From positions 911,492 through 950,103 of the forward strand of contig NZ_RAIF01000012.1 of assembly GCF_003671715.1 (NCBI RefSeq): a DNA stretch of 38,612 nucleotides, read 5' to 3'. This document shows, piece after piece, positions 22,940 through 33,807 of the stretch. The notes under the pieces are model-generated. The model made no database searches. It worked only from the letters and a program-made list of their open reading frames with translations, and had not been told where the DNA came from. Positions within the stretch are counted from its first letter, which is position 1, and every line of letters begins with the position of its first letter. The stretch is from Streptomyces sp. E2N166 (lineage in GTDB: Bacteria > Actinomycetota > Actinomycetes > Streptomycetales > Streptomycetaceae). Both the position numbers and the translations under genes were made by a program.

Positions 22940-23821
22940 TCAGCCCTTGGGCACGATCTGGATGTCGAGGCCGATCCTGATGCTGGGCCCGACCACGGCG
23001 ATGCCGCGCGCCAGCATGGTCTGCCAGCTCACGGTGAAGTCGTCGCGGTGCAGCTCGGTGGTGGCGCGGCAGGCCGCCCGCGCCTCGCCCTCCATGCCGT
23101 TGCCCAGGCCGAGATACTCGGCGTCCAGGGTGACCGTCCGTGTCACGCCGTGCAGGGACAGCGCTCCCGTGACGGCCCACCGGTTGCCGCCCCGGCGGGT
23201 GAACCGGTCGCTGTAGAACTCCAGGGTCGGGAACCGCTGCACGTCCAGGAAGTCCCCCGACCGCAGATGGTCGTCGCGCATCTTCACGTTGGTGTCGATG
23301 GACGCCGCGTCGATGACCACGTGCATCGCCGACTGCTCCATGTCGTCGCCGATCCGCACCGCGCCCGCGAAGGAGTTGAACCGGCCGTGGACCCGGGCCA
23401 GCCCGATGTGCCGGGCGGTGAACGCGATCGACGAGTGCGCCGGCTCGATCTCCCAGTCGCCCGGCGCGGGCAGCTCCGGAGGCTGGGCCACCTGCAGGGT
23501 CACGTCGCCGAGCGAGGCCAGCGCGTCCTCGGTGACGGTCGCGGACGCCCGGTACGGCGTGTAGCCCTCGGCGGACACCGCGAGTCGGTACTCCCCCGAG
23601 GGCACCGTCGCCACGAACGACCCGAAGGGGTCCGTACCGCCGCTGATCACCTTGCGCCCCATGGTGTCGCTGACCGTGAACTCCGCGTGCGGGATCGGCT
23701 CGTTGACGGGGTCGAGGACCCGGCAGTTCAGCACCCCCGCGTTCGGCGGGGTCCGCACCGCCGCCAGGGGGCCCGTCCGTTGCATCCGCTTCGTTCGGCT
23801 TCCCAGCCAGCGGCCGATCAT
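22940..23821 (-). CDS. YceI family protein with N-terminal carboxypeptidase-regulatory-like domain
   Basis: A 293-residue two-domain protein. Residues about 30-115 look like a carboxypeptidase regulatory (transthyretin-like) beta-sandwich: GVLNCRVLDPVNEPIPHAEFTV ... SGEYRLAVSAEGYTPY. Residues about 122-290 are a YceI lipocalin-like beta barrel (WEIEPAHSSIAFTARHIGLARVHGRF ... LRSGDFLDVQRFPTLEF ... LSLHGVTRTV), a family that binds polyisoprenoid lipids. No signal peptide is visible, unlike Escherichia coli YceI, so it is probably cytoplasmic or at the inner membrane face. The ATG at 23821 was chosen because AGAGGG lies 8 bases upstream; a GTG at 23839 lacks such a site. Function unknown. Confidence 0.88.
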   Translation of the reverse strand: MIGRWLGSRTKRMQRTGPLAAVRTPPNAGVLNCRVLDPVNEPIPHAEFTVSDTMGRKVISGGTDPFGSFVATVPSGEYRLAVSAEGYTPYRASATVTEDALASLGDVTLQVAQPPELPAPGDWEIEPAHSSIAFTARHIGLARVHGRFNSFAGAVRIGDDMEQSAMHVVIDAASIDTNVKMRDDHLRSGDFLDVQRFPTLEFYSDRFTRRGGNRWAVTGALSLHGVTRTVTLDAEYLGLGNGMEGEARAACRATTELHRDDFTVSWQTMLARGIAVVGPSIRIGLDIQIVPKG

Positions 23822-24003
23822 CTGCGACACCCTCTGCACGACGTGAGAAAACTAGTTGACGAAGAAACATTCGATCACCAATGGGGGTTTCGAGGCAACA
23901 CGGGACCACATCAAGGGAAACCGGCGCATGTGCTGGGAGTGCGTATGAGTGGCCCGAGTGGCCCCGTGTGGCCCGATATCGCCACACCGGACGCCGCGAA
24001 TCC
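23822..24003. other. Intergenic region upstream of the YceI gene
   Basis: These 182 bases hold no gene. The part next to the YceI gene (23840-23885) is unusually AT-rich for this genome and is the likely promoter, with TTGGTG and TAGTTT on the minus strand at a spacing longer than ideal. No clear terminator for the acetyltransferase gene was found. Confidence 0.4.
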
Positions 24004-24831
24004 TCACAGTCGGGGCACGGGCGGCACCTCGTCGAGGTGGATGCCGAAGTGCTCCCGGTAGGCCGCGAGTACCTCGCCGTCCGTGGCCGGCTCACGCTCC
24101 TCCCGGCGGCCGTCGGCGGCCGTCGACACGAGCCTGCGGCCGCTCAGCGTGATCCTCCCTCCGTCCTCCGTGACCCGCGAGCAGACCGGCGACTGGAGGA
24201 AGTGCGACTGCGGCGAGGTGCTGTGCCACCACGCGCCGGACTCGAAGTCGCCGAGCACCCGCGGGCGCGGTTCCACCCGGTACACGGGCTTCCCGTCCCG
24301 CAGCACGTCCAGGTCGGCCGCCCGGGCCGAGTCGTGCCCGCCGCGCACCCCGGCCGCGTCCGGACCCGCCTCGACGACCCGGAACGTGCCGCCAGGATCC
24401 TTCTGCTCACCCCGCTCCGCGAACGCCAGCGGGCCGTGGCTGTGCGCCCCGAACCCGACGTCCGCCAGCAGATCGCCCCCGTCCACCGTCCGCACCCGCA
24501 GCGCCAGATGGTCGAACGGGATCCCGAGCCGTCTCCCGTCCCCGTACACCCGCGCCGCGAGCAGCGTGACCTCATACCCGAGCGCCGCGAGCAACGCACC
24601 GAAGAGACCGTTGAGTTCGTAGCAGAACCCGCCCCGTCGCGCGCTCACCACCTTGTCCAGCAGCCGCCCCTCCTCCAGCACGATCTCCTCGCCCAGATGG
24701 ACGGACAGGTTCTCGAAGGGCACCGTCATCAGGTGACGAAGGTGCAGCTCACGCAGGGCGTCGGCGGTGGGCCACGCCGGGTACTCGGCTCCCAGGCGGC
24801 GGAGGTAGGCGTCGACCTGTGTTGCATCCAT
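24004..24831 (-). CDS. nat: Arylamine N-acetyltransferase
   Basis: A 275-residue cytoplasmic enzyme that transfers acetyl from acetyl-CoA to arylamines and hydrazines by a ping-pong mechanism. The Cys-His-Asp triad is visible: RRGGFCYELN (Cys), PFDHLALRV (His) and LLADVGFG (Asp). The N-terminal TVPFENLSVHLGE is also typical. Its start lies only four bases after the comEC stop, so translation is probably coupled. Related enzymes can also act in biosynthesis (amide synthases of ansamycins), but no such cluster is near, so a xenobiotic or housekeeping role is more likely. Confidence 0.93.
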   Translation of the reverse strand: MDATQVDAYLRRLGAEYPAWPTADALRELHLRHLMTVPFENLSVHLGEEIVLEEGRLLDKVVSARRGGFCYELNGLFGALLAALGYEVTLLAARVYGDGRRLGIPFDHLALRVRTVDGGDLLADVGFGAHSHGPLAFAERGEQKDPGGTFRVVEAGPDAAGVRGGHDSARAADLDVLRDGKPVYRVEPRPRVLGDFESGAWWHSTSPQSHFLQSPVCSRVTEDGGRITLSGRRLVSTAADGRREEREPATDGEVLAAYREHFGIHLDEVPPVPRL

Positions 24832-24835
24832 GCCC

Positions 24836-27538
24836 TCAGTCTCGCGCCACCCGCAACGCCCTGCCCGTGCCGGCGACCGCCAGTGCCCCGTCCCGGTCCG
24901 TCCGCAGCACCGTCGCGCCCTGGGCACGCAGCGCCTCGACGGTGCCGGGGGCCGGGTGCCCGTAGGTGTTGTCCTCGCCGCAGCTGATGAGCGCGAGCCG
25001 TGGGGCCACCTTCCGTATGAGATCGGCATCCTGGTGAGCGGAGCCGTGATGGGCCACCTTCAGCACGTCGACCCCTTCCAGCGCCGCTCCCGCGGGTGAT
25101 CTCGCCAGCTCCCGCTGTGCCGGGGGCTCCAGGTCCCCGAGAAGCAGCAGACGCAGTCCCGCCGTCCGCACCAGGAGGGTGACGCTGGCGTCGTTGGCTC
25201 CTTCCGTGCTCGTCGGGAAGACCGGCGCCGCGGTCGTCGGAGGGGTCGGTGGTGGGCCCTTCGGAGGGGTCGGTGGCGGCCACACCACCTGCCAGGACAG
25301 GGGGCCGGACCGGCGCTCTTCCCCGGCGGAGGCGTGCCGCAGGGGAATCCGCCGTGCCGCCGCCTGCCTGCGGACGGACTCGGCCTGGTCCGCGGGCTCT
25401 TCGAGGGCGGTCGTCTCGATCGCGCCCACCGAACGCCCCCGCAACACCCCGGGCAGGCCCGCCACATGGTCGGCGTGGAAGTGGGTCAGCACCACGAGCG
25501 GGACGCGGGTGATGCCGAGGGAGCGCAGACAGTGGTCGACCAGCGCCGGGTCGGGCCCGGTGTCCACCACGACGCCCGCGCCCTCACCCGACGCGAGCAC
25601 CATGGCGTCGCCCTGTCCGACGTCGCACATCACCATCCGCCAGCCCGGCGGAGGCCACCCCGTGATCACCCGGGCCAGTGGCGGTGGCCGCACCACCGCC
25701 AGCACCAGCAGCACCGCGCACACACCGCACCACCACGGATGCCTCAGCAACCGCCGGCCGACGAGCAGCACGCCCACCGTGACGAGGGCGAGCAGCGCCG
25801 CCCCGGCCCAGCTGCCCGGCCAGTCCACTCCCGCGCCGGGCAGCGCGGCCCCGGCACGGGCGATCCCCGCGATCCACTCGGCCGGCCAACCGCCGCACCA
25901 GGCCAGCCCTTCGGCCACCGGCATCGCCACCGGTGCCGTCGCCAGCGCCGCGAACCCCAGCACCGTGGCCGGCGCGACCGCGAACTCCACGAGAAGATTG
26001 CAGGGCACCCCCACCAGGCTCACCCGCGCCGACAGCACGGCTACGACCGGCGCGCACAGTGCCTGGGCCGCGCCCGCGGCGGCCAGCGCCTCGGCGAGCC
26101 GAGGAGGAACCCGGCGCCGGCGCAACGCCGCGCTCCAGCGCGGGGCCACTGTGAGCAGCGCCCCGGTGGCCAGCACGGAGAGCAGGAAGCCATAACTTCG
26201 GGCCAGCCCCGGGTCGTACAGCACCAGGAGGAGCACGGCCGTCGCCAGCGCCGGGAGCAGAGATCTGCGGCGTCCGGTGGCCAGGGCGAGCAGGGCGACG
26301 GCCCCGCAGGCGGCGGCCCGCAGCACGCTCGGGTCGGGCCGGCACACTACGACGAAGGCGAGTGCCAGCACCCCGCCGAGCAGCGCGGTCGTCCGCAGGG
26401 AGATACCGAGACGGGGCGCCAGCCCCCGGCGCTCGCTGCGCTGGGCCAGTCCCGGCGGTCCGAGCAGCAGGGCCAGCACGATCGTGAAGTTGGCTCCGGA
26501 AACGGCCAGCGTGTGCGCGAGGTCGGCCTCCTTGAACGCCTCCTCCAGCTCCGGCGTGATACGCGACGTGTCACCGACGACCAGCCCCGGCAGCAGCGCC
26601 CGCGCGTCCGCCGGCAGCCCCTCGGTGGCCTCCCGCAGCCCGGCCCGCAGTCGTCCCGCCAGCCGCTGTGCCCCAGACGGCCCTGCCACCACCTCCGGCG
26701 CCTCCCGGCCGCCCCGTACCCGCAGCACGGCGGCGATCCGGTCCCCGCTCGCCCTCGGGGGTGCCGAACGGGCGGTGACGAGGAGCCGCGTCGTCGGCAG
26801 CAGTCCCAGCCAGCGCGAGGTACCGGGCCCGGCACGGGTGAGCCGCGCGTCGTCCGCGTCCCCCGAGGAGGCCCGGCCCGATCCCCCCTCACTCGTGCCC
26901 GTGCCCTCGCCCTCGCGGTCGCCCTCGGCCACGTCCACGAGCACCAGCACCGGTGTCCGTGTCGCCACCTCCCTTCCGCCCGCCTCCGTCACCCGCCGTA
27001 CGTCGGCTTCGAGCAGCACGGTGGGCGGCACGGCCCGGTTTCCCCGGACGCGGGGCCGGGTGAGGCGGGGGTCGGCGGTGATCTCCAACTCGGCGGTGAC
27101 GGTGGCGTACTGCCGTGCCAGCGCCGGCACGGGTCCCCGGCGCAGGTCCACCCCGTGCAGCGCGGCCGAGGTGGCGGACGCGGCGACGCACAGGAGCAGG
27201 GCGGCGACCGTCGGGCGGTGCCGTCCGCGCGTCGTGCGCTGCCTCCGCACCCCCAGCAGCAGCACGCCGGACAGGGCCAGAGCGCCGATCAGGAGGCCCG
27301 CGGTCCACCCGACCGGCACGTCCGGCATCAGCGCCGCCGTCGCCCAGGCCGCGAGCGCGGGCGGCACCAGCCGCAGGTCCGTGGGGCCGTCCTGCCGGGG
27401 ATGCGCCGCACCGAGCCGGTGCCCGGAGGCGGCGTGCACGGCTGCGCGCGGGGGCGCGGTCAGGTGGCCGGTGCGCTCCGCCGACGCGCTCGGCGGCCTC
27501 GTCCGCACGCTCATGGCCGTGCTCGCGTCCGTGCTCAT
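24836..27538 (-). CDS. comEC: ComEC/Rec2 family DNA-uptake channel protein
   Basis: A 900-residue polytopic membrane protein. The N-terminal part has hydrophobic segments and an OB-like external domain (VTAELEITADPRL). The central competence domain shows HTLAVSGANFTIVLALLL and about eight to ten membrane helices. The C-terminal metallo-beta-lactamase-like domain has HFHADHVAGLPG, LLLLGDLE and VLKVAHHGSAHQD; it is thought to degrade one DNA strand. A Pro-rich insertion, encoded by a short duplication (about 25228-25285), interrupts this last domain. The ATG start overlaps the comEA stop (ATGA). Natural transformation is not established for Streptomyces, so the role may differ. Confidence 0.93.
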   Translation of the reverse strand: MSTDASTAMSVRTRPPSASAERTGHLTAPPRAAVHAASGHRLGAAHPRQDGPTDLRLVPPALAAWATAALMPDVPVGWTAGLLIGALALSGVLLLGVRRQRTTRGRHRPTVAALLLCVAASATSAALHGVDLRRGPVPALARQYATVTAELEITADPRLTRPRVRGNRAVPPTVLLEADVRRVTEAGGREVATRTPVLVLVDVAEGDREGEGTGTSEGGSGRASSGDADDARLTRAGPGTSRWLGLLPTTRLLVTARSAPPRASGDRIAAVLRVRGGREAPEVVAGPSGAQRLAGRLRAGLREATEGLPADARALLPGLVVGDTSRITPELEEAFKEADLAHTLAVSGANFTIVLALLLGPPGLAQRSERRGLAPRLGISLRTTALLGGVLALAFVVVCRPDPSVLRAAACGAVALLALATGRRRSLLPALATAVLLLVLYDPGLARSYGFLLSVLATGALLTVAPRWSAALRRRRVPPRLAEALAAAGAAQALCAPVVAVLSARVSLVGVPCNLLVEFAVAPATVLGFAALATAPVAMPVAEGLAWCGGWPAEWIAGIARAGAALPGAGVDWPGSWAGAALLALVTVGVLLVGRRLLRHPWWCGVCAVLLVLAVVRPPPLARVITGWPPPGWRMVMCDVGQGDAMVLASGEGAGVVVDTGPDPALVDHCLRSLGITRVPLVVLTHFHADHVAGLPGVLRGRSVGAIETTALEEPADQAESVRRQAAARRIPLRHASAGEERRSGPLSWQVVWPPPTPPKGPPPTPPTTAAPVFPTSTEGANDASVTLLVRTAGLRLLLLGDLEPPAQRELARSPAGAALEGVDVLKVAHHGSAHQDADLIRKVAPRLALISCGEDNTYGHPAPGTVEALRAQGATVLRTDRDGALAVAGTGRALRVARD

Positions 27539-28728
27539 GGCCGCACGAGGTTGCGCAGGTCGGCGAAGCGGCGATCGCCGATGCCGTTCACCTCGCGCAG
27601 TTCGTCCACCGAGCGGAAACCGCCGTGCCGGGTGCGGTAGTCGATGATGTGCTGGGCCAGCACGGGGCCGACGCCCGGCAGGGTGTCGAGCTGATCGGCG
27701 GTCGCCGTGTTGAGGGAGACCGGTGCCGCGGGAGCGGCCCCCGCTGCCGGGGCGCCCGGCCCGCCCGGGGAGGTGCCGCCCGGCCCGGCCGGCGCGGAAG
27801 CGCCGACGATCACCTGCTCGCCGTCCACCAGGAAACGCGCCCGGTTCAGCCCGTCGGTCTTGGTACCGGATCGCACGCCTCCCGCGGCGCGCAGGGCATC
27901 CGCGACACGTGCCCCTGCCGGAAGGCGGTGGATTCCGGGCTTGCGGACCTTGCCGCCGACGTCCACCACGATCTCGGCCCCGACCGTGGCCGTGGCTGTG
28001 CCCTCGGCCGGGCCCCTGGGCGGGCCGGCCGTGGGGCCCGCTCCTGCCGACTCGTCCTCTCCTGCCGCGCCGAACGCCGCCGCCTCCCGCACCGTCTCGG
28101 GCGCCGCCACGGGCTGGGTGCGACCGGTCCAGAAGTGCTGTGCGGCGAAGACCATCGCGACGACGAGCAGCATCGTGAGCGCGGCCACGCTGCGGCGCTC
28201 CAGTCCGCACCGCGTCTGGAGCCACACCGGCATCCGCTCCCGCAGCGCCTGCCCGGCCCGTTCCCGCCAGGTCGCCGCGGCGCCGTCGAAGGCGTCCGGT
28301 GACGCTCCCCCTTCCTGCGCACTCCCTCCGTGCGCGTCTTCTCCTCGCGCACTCCCTCCTCGCCCGTCCCCTCCTCGCGCCCCCGCTACGTCCCCCCGTG
28401 CCCTGCCACCGTCTCCGGCTCCCTGCGGGCGCCCGGCATCGCGGCTCCAGGACGGTGGCGGTCCCGTACCCGGCTCGCTCCCCTGCCCGACGGACCCGGT
28501 GTATCCGTCGTGTCCATCGTGTCCCTCGTATCCGCCGTGTCCGCCGGGCCCGACGAAGAGCGCCTCCGCACGTCGGCGGAGCTCCTCCGCCGGCGCGGGA
28601 CGGCGCCTGTGCCGCGCCCGGCCGACGGAGCGGCGCGAGCGGTGGTTGCGGAGCCGGCCGTCGGAAGCCGGGCCACGGCCCGGGCCACTGGTGGCGGTAG
28701 CTGTGCGTGAGCGTGATCGAAGAGCCAT
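27535..28728 (-). CDS. comEA: ComEA family helix-hairpin-helix DNA-binding protein
   Basis: A 397-residue membrane-anchored DNA receptor. A long disordered N-terminal part is basic, then Gly/His/Asp-rich with a GHGGYEGHDGHDGY-type repeat. A single membrane helix lies at about residues 190-210 (AALTMLLVVAMVFAA). It is followed by an SLBB domain (IVVDVGGKVRKPGIHRLPAGARVADALRAAGG), a Gly/Pro/Ala linker and two helix-hairpin-helix motifs (LNTATADQLDTLPGVGPVLAQHIIDYR, FRSVDELREVNGIGDRRFADL). The ComEA core is standard but the N-terminal cytoplasmic extension is much longer than in Bacillus. The start MALRSRSR at 28728 is uncertain: GGAGGT is 16 bases away and a GTG 18 bases upstream is possible. 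Confidence 0.9.
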   Translation of the reverse strand: MALRSRSRTATATSGPGRGPASDGRLRNHRSRRSVGRARHRRRPAPAEELRRRAEALFVGPGGHGGYEGHDGHDGYTGSVGQGSEPGTGPPPSWSRDAGRPQGAGDGGRARGDVAGARGGDGRGGSARGEDAHGGSAQEGGASPDAFDGAAATWRERAGQALRERMPVWLQTRCGLERRSVAALTMLLVVAMVFAAQHFWTGRTQPVAAPETVREAAAFGAAGEDESAGAGPTAGPPRGPAEGTATATVGAEIVVDVGGKVRKPGIHRLPAGARVADALRAAGGVRSGTKTDGLNRARFLVDGEQVIVGASAPAGPGGTSPGGPGAPAAGAAPAAPVSLNTATADQLDTLPGVGPVLAQHIIDYRTRHGGFRSVDELREVNGIGDRRFADLRNLVRP

Positions 28729-28854
28729 GCGACGAGGATCGGACACCTCCGCCCGCCCGCGATGATCATGCTCAATTCCCGGGGACGACCCCCAGGTTGT
28801 GGAAAACCCCGGCCCCCGCACGGGTGACGCACAGCCGTGACGCGCGACCGCCCC

Positions 28855-29700
28855 TCACCGCGACGAGACCACGACCCCCAGCAGCCCGGGCCCCGTGTGC
28901 GCCCCGATCACCGCGCCGACCTCGCTCACATGCAGGTCGGCCAGCCCGGGCACCCGGTCCCGCAGGCGGTCCGCCAGGGCCGACGCCCGGTCGGGGGCGG
29001 CGAGATGGTGGACGGCGATGTCGACGGGTGCGCTGCCCGCCCGGTCGGCGACGATCTCCTCCAGCCGGGCGATGGCCTTGGACGCCGTCCGGACCTTCTC
29101 CAGGGGCTCGATGCGGCCGCCGCCCAGCTGCAGCAGGGGCTTCACCGCGAGAGCGGAACCGAACAGTGCCTGGGCCGCCCCGATCCGGCCGCCGCGACGC
29201 AGATAGTCGAGGGTGTCGACGTAGAAGTAGGCGGACGTCCCCGCGGCCCGCTTCTCCGCGGCCGTGACCGCTTCGTCCACCGTGCCTCCCGCCTCCGCCG
29301 CCTCCGCCGCGGAGAGCGCGCAGAATCCGAGGGCCATCGCGATCATCCCGGTGTCCACTACACGCACCGGAACCGCCGCCTCCCGCGCGGCGACGACGGC
29401 CGCGTCGTGCGTGCCGGAGAGTTCGGCGGAGAGGTGGAGGGAGACGATGCCGTCCGCGCCGGACTCGGCGATCTTGCGGTAGGTCTCGGCGAAGAGTTCG
29501 GGGCTGGGGCGGGAGGTGGTGACCGGCCGCCGTTTCTGCAGGGCCTGGGCCAGCGAACGGGTCGAGATCTCGGTGCCCTCCTCCAGCGCCCGGTCGCCCA
29601 GGACGACGGTCAGAGGTACCGCGGTGATGCCGTGCCGCTCCATCGTCCGGGCCGGGAGGTAGGCCGTTGAATCCGTGACGATCGCGACATGGCGGGACAT
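28855..29700 (-). CDS. DegV family fatty acid-binding protein
   Basis: A 281-residue cytoplasmic protein of the DegV/FakB fold, which holds a fatty acid between two alpha/beta domains. It starts MSRHVAIVTDSTAYLP, with the Ser/Thr that contacts the carboxylate, and continues with VTTSRPSPELF, LSAELSGTHDAA, VDTGMIAMALG and FYVDTLDYLRRGGRIG, all family signatures. In Firmicutes, FakB presents fatty acids to the kinase FakA; no fakA-like gene is in this window. It lies 126 bases upstream of comEA and 73 downstream of the membrane-protein gene. Confidence 0.93.
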   Translation of the reverse strand: MSRHVAIVTDSTAYLPARTMERHGITAVPLTVVLGDRALEEGTEISTRSLAQALQKRRPVTTSRPSPELFAETYRKIAESGADGIVSLHLSAELSGTHDAAVVAAREAAVPVRVVDTGMIAMALGFCALSAAEAAEAGGTVDEAVTAAEKRAAGTSAYFYVDTLDYLRRGGRIGAAQALFGSALAVKPLLQLGGGRIEPLEKVRTASKAIARLEEIVADRAGSAPVDIAVHHLAAPDRASALADRLRDRVPGLADLHVSEVGAVIGAHTGPGLLGVVVSSR

Positions 29701-29773
29701 GAGCTGGAGGTTACCTGCCGTAGCGCCCATACGGCAGCCCGGCCCCGACGACCGGGCGTTCACAGGTCCGTGG

Positions 29774-30529
29774 TCAGGTCGTGTTCTCCGGACGGGCCTT
29801 CTTCTGCCAGGGGTACACGGGGCTCGGGCCGGGCGGTGTGATGGCGGGCCGCGCGGGTTCCTCCGCCGGCTCCTGCCCCGAGTGCTGCGGGGTCTGAGGC
29901 CAACTCTGCCGGGCGGCCGGGGCGTCGGTGCCCGGCGCCTCGGGCCAGGGCGGCGGCGCGGCGGCGGGCTCCGTCTCCGTCTCCGTCTCCGTCCAGTGCC
30001 GCAGGGCACCGGCCTCGACGTCGATCTGTGCGCTCAGGGAGTCCAGGTCGTCGTCGGCGAAACGGTGGGCCCGGTCGCGGGCCGCCCAGCGCAGGGACTC
30101 CGCCGAATGGACGATGCGCTCGGTGCGCTCGCGCAGCGTGGGCAGTCGCTCGGCGAGCGTGGCGCGGTCCGGTTCGGACTCCAGCCGCCTGAGCTCGCCG
30201 TCCAGTTCGAACCCGTGCGCGCTGAGCCGCTCGAAGAGGGCGAGGGACTCCTTGAGGGACTCGTCCTCGGCCACTCCCGCGTGCAGCGCGTCCTGCGTGG
30301 CCCGCATCGACGTGCGCAGGGCCAGCCGCAGCTGTGCGAGCTCGCCCGCCGGACCCGTCTGGACGAGGGACTTGGCCCGCAGTGTGTGGTCCTCGACCGT
30401 GCGGCGGGCCTGGGTGATGCCGCGGTCCACGCTGCGTTTGGCCGCGCCGACGGCTTTCACCGTGGCGTAGGCGCCCAGCACGAGGGCGAGCACGAAAAGC
30501 AGACCGAAGACTGCGATCACCGCTTCCAC
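29774..30529 (-). CDS. Membrane-anchored protein with coiled-coil region, unknown function
   Basis: A 251-residue protein with one N-terminal membrane segment (AVIAVFGLLFVLALVLGAYA, residues 4-23) and no export signature, followed by an Arg/Glu/Leu-rich, probably helical coiled-coil part (about 30-175) and a Pro-rich, disordered C-terminal tail containing a TETETE run from a CTCCGT microsatellite near 29980. I recognise no family. The start is GTG at 30529, chosen because of a strong GGAGGAGGAG a few bases upstream; an upstream frame lacks a ribosome binding site. It follows leuS by 189 bases that contain a terminator-like hairpin. Confidence 0.75.
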   Translation of the reverse strand: MEAVIAVFGLLFVLALVLGAYATVKAVGAAKRSVDRGITQARRTVEDHTLRAKSLVQTGPAGELAQLRLALRTSMRATQDALHAGVAEDESLKESLALFERLSAHGFELDGELRRLESEPDRATLAERLPTLRERTERIVHSAESLRWAARDRAHRFADDDLDSLSAQIDVEAGALRHWTETETETEPAAAPPPWPEAPGTDAPAARQSWPQTPQHSGQEPAEEPARPAITPPGPSPVYPWQKKARPENTT

Positions 30530-30615
30530 GAAGCTCCTCCTCCGAGCGTCCGGCCCGCGGACCGGCGGGCCGCGGCACGGCAACCGCCACGCCGCTCTTC
30601 CACGGTAAACGCCAC

Positions 30616-30654
30616 GGGCAGGCCCAGGGTTCCAACGGAACCCCGAACCTGCCC
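30616..30654 (-). terminator. Hairpin terminator after leuS
   Basis: GGGCAGG (30616-30622) pairs with CCTGCCC (30648-30654), and inside it GGGTTCC (30627-30633) pairs with GGAACCC (30637-30643), separated by a symmetric 4x4 internal loop. It lies about 65 bases after the leuS stop, with more short G/C pairings (GTAGGGG, CTACCCC) between. Confidence 0.75.
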
Positions 30655-30718
30655 GAACCGGACCCGGACCCTCCCCGTAGGGGACTACCCCGAGCCCGGC
30701 GGTACCGCGGCGCCGGCC

Positions 30719-33619
<2,901 letters not shown>

Positions 33620-33695
33620 GATCCTCAAAGCTCCATCGATCGTCTCTGCCGGCGGCTGCGACATTCAAGACCAGCGGCTGCGAATGCCGGGAAAT

Positions 33696-33720
33696 GAAAA
33701 ATCCCCTCGCACAGGAGGGG
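33696..33720 (-). terminator. Intrinsic terminator in the leuS leader (attenuator)
   Basis: On the minus strand CCCCTC (33715-33720), a six-base loop and GAGGGG (33703-33708) are followed immediately by ATTTTT (33697-33702). This is a textbook Rho-independent terminator with a T-run, placed about 50 bases after the leader-peptide stop and 77 bases before the leuS ATG, where only attenuation makes sense. Confidence 0.88.
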
Positions 33721-33722
33721 AC

Positions 33723-33778
33723 GCCGCGCTGATTCCGGCCACCGGACTACGACCGGGGTCGGGACTGATCAGCGCGGC
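33723..33778 (-). promoter_or_regulatory. Inverted repeat overlapping the end of the leuS leader peptide
   Basis: GCCGCGCTGAT (33723-33733) and ATCAGCGCGGC (33768-33778) are perfect 11-base inverted repeats. The promoter-proximal arm covers the last codons and the TGA of the leader peptide, so a ribosome there would prevent pairing. The loop holds a CCGG/CCGG and a GACC/GGTC mini-hairpin. This is the expected position of the alternative structure of an attenuator. Confidence 0.75.
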
Positions 33779-33807
33779 TCGCTAAGCAGAAGGCGTACGG
33801 CACGCAT
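33769..33807 (-). CDS. leuS leader peptide (12 residues, three Leu codons in a row)
   Basis: The ORF encodes MRAVRLLLSEPR and stops with TGA. Codons 6-8 are CTT CTG CTT, giving three successive leucines; CTT is rare in this GC-rich genome, which would make translation very sensitive to charged tRNA-Leu. Downstream are an 11-base inverted repeat overlapping the stop codon and a T-run terminator before leuS. This layout is that of ribosome-mediated transcription attenuation, as for trp and leu operons. There is no strong ribosome binding site, but a TACCCT hexamer six bases upstream suggests leaderless translation. Expression itself is inferred. Confidence 0.82.
   Translation of the reverse strand: MRAVRLLLSEPR

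Noticed and set aside
33620..33664. Upstream start for LeuS adding 15 residues ([15 protein letters not shown])
   Set aside because: The extension lies in the leader between terminator and ribosome binding site; the family starts at MSETNPA and GAGG is placed for that ATG.
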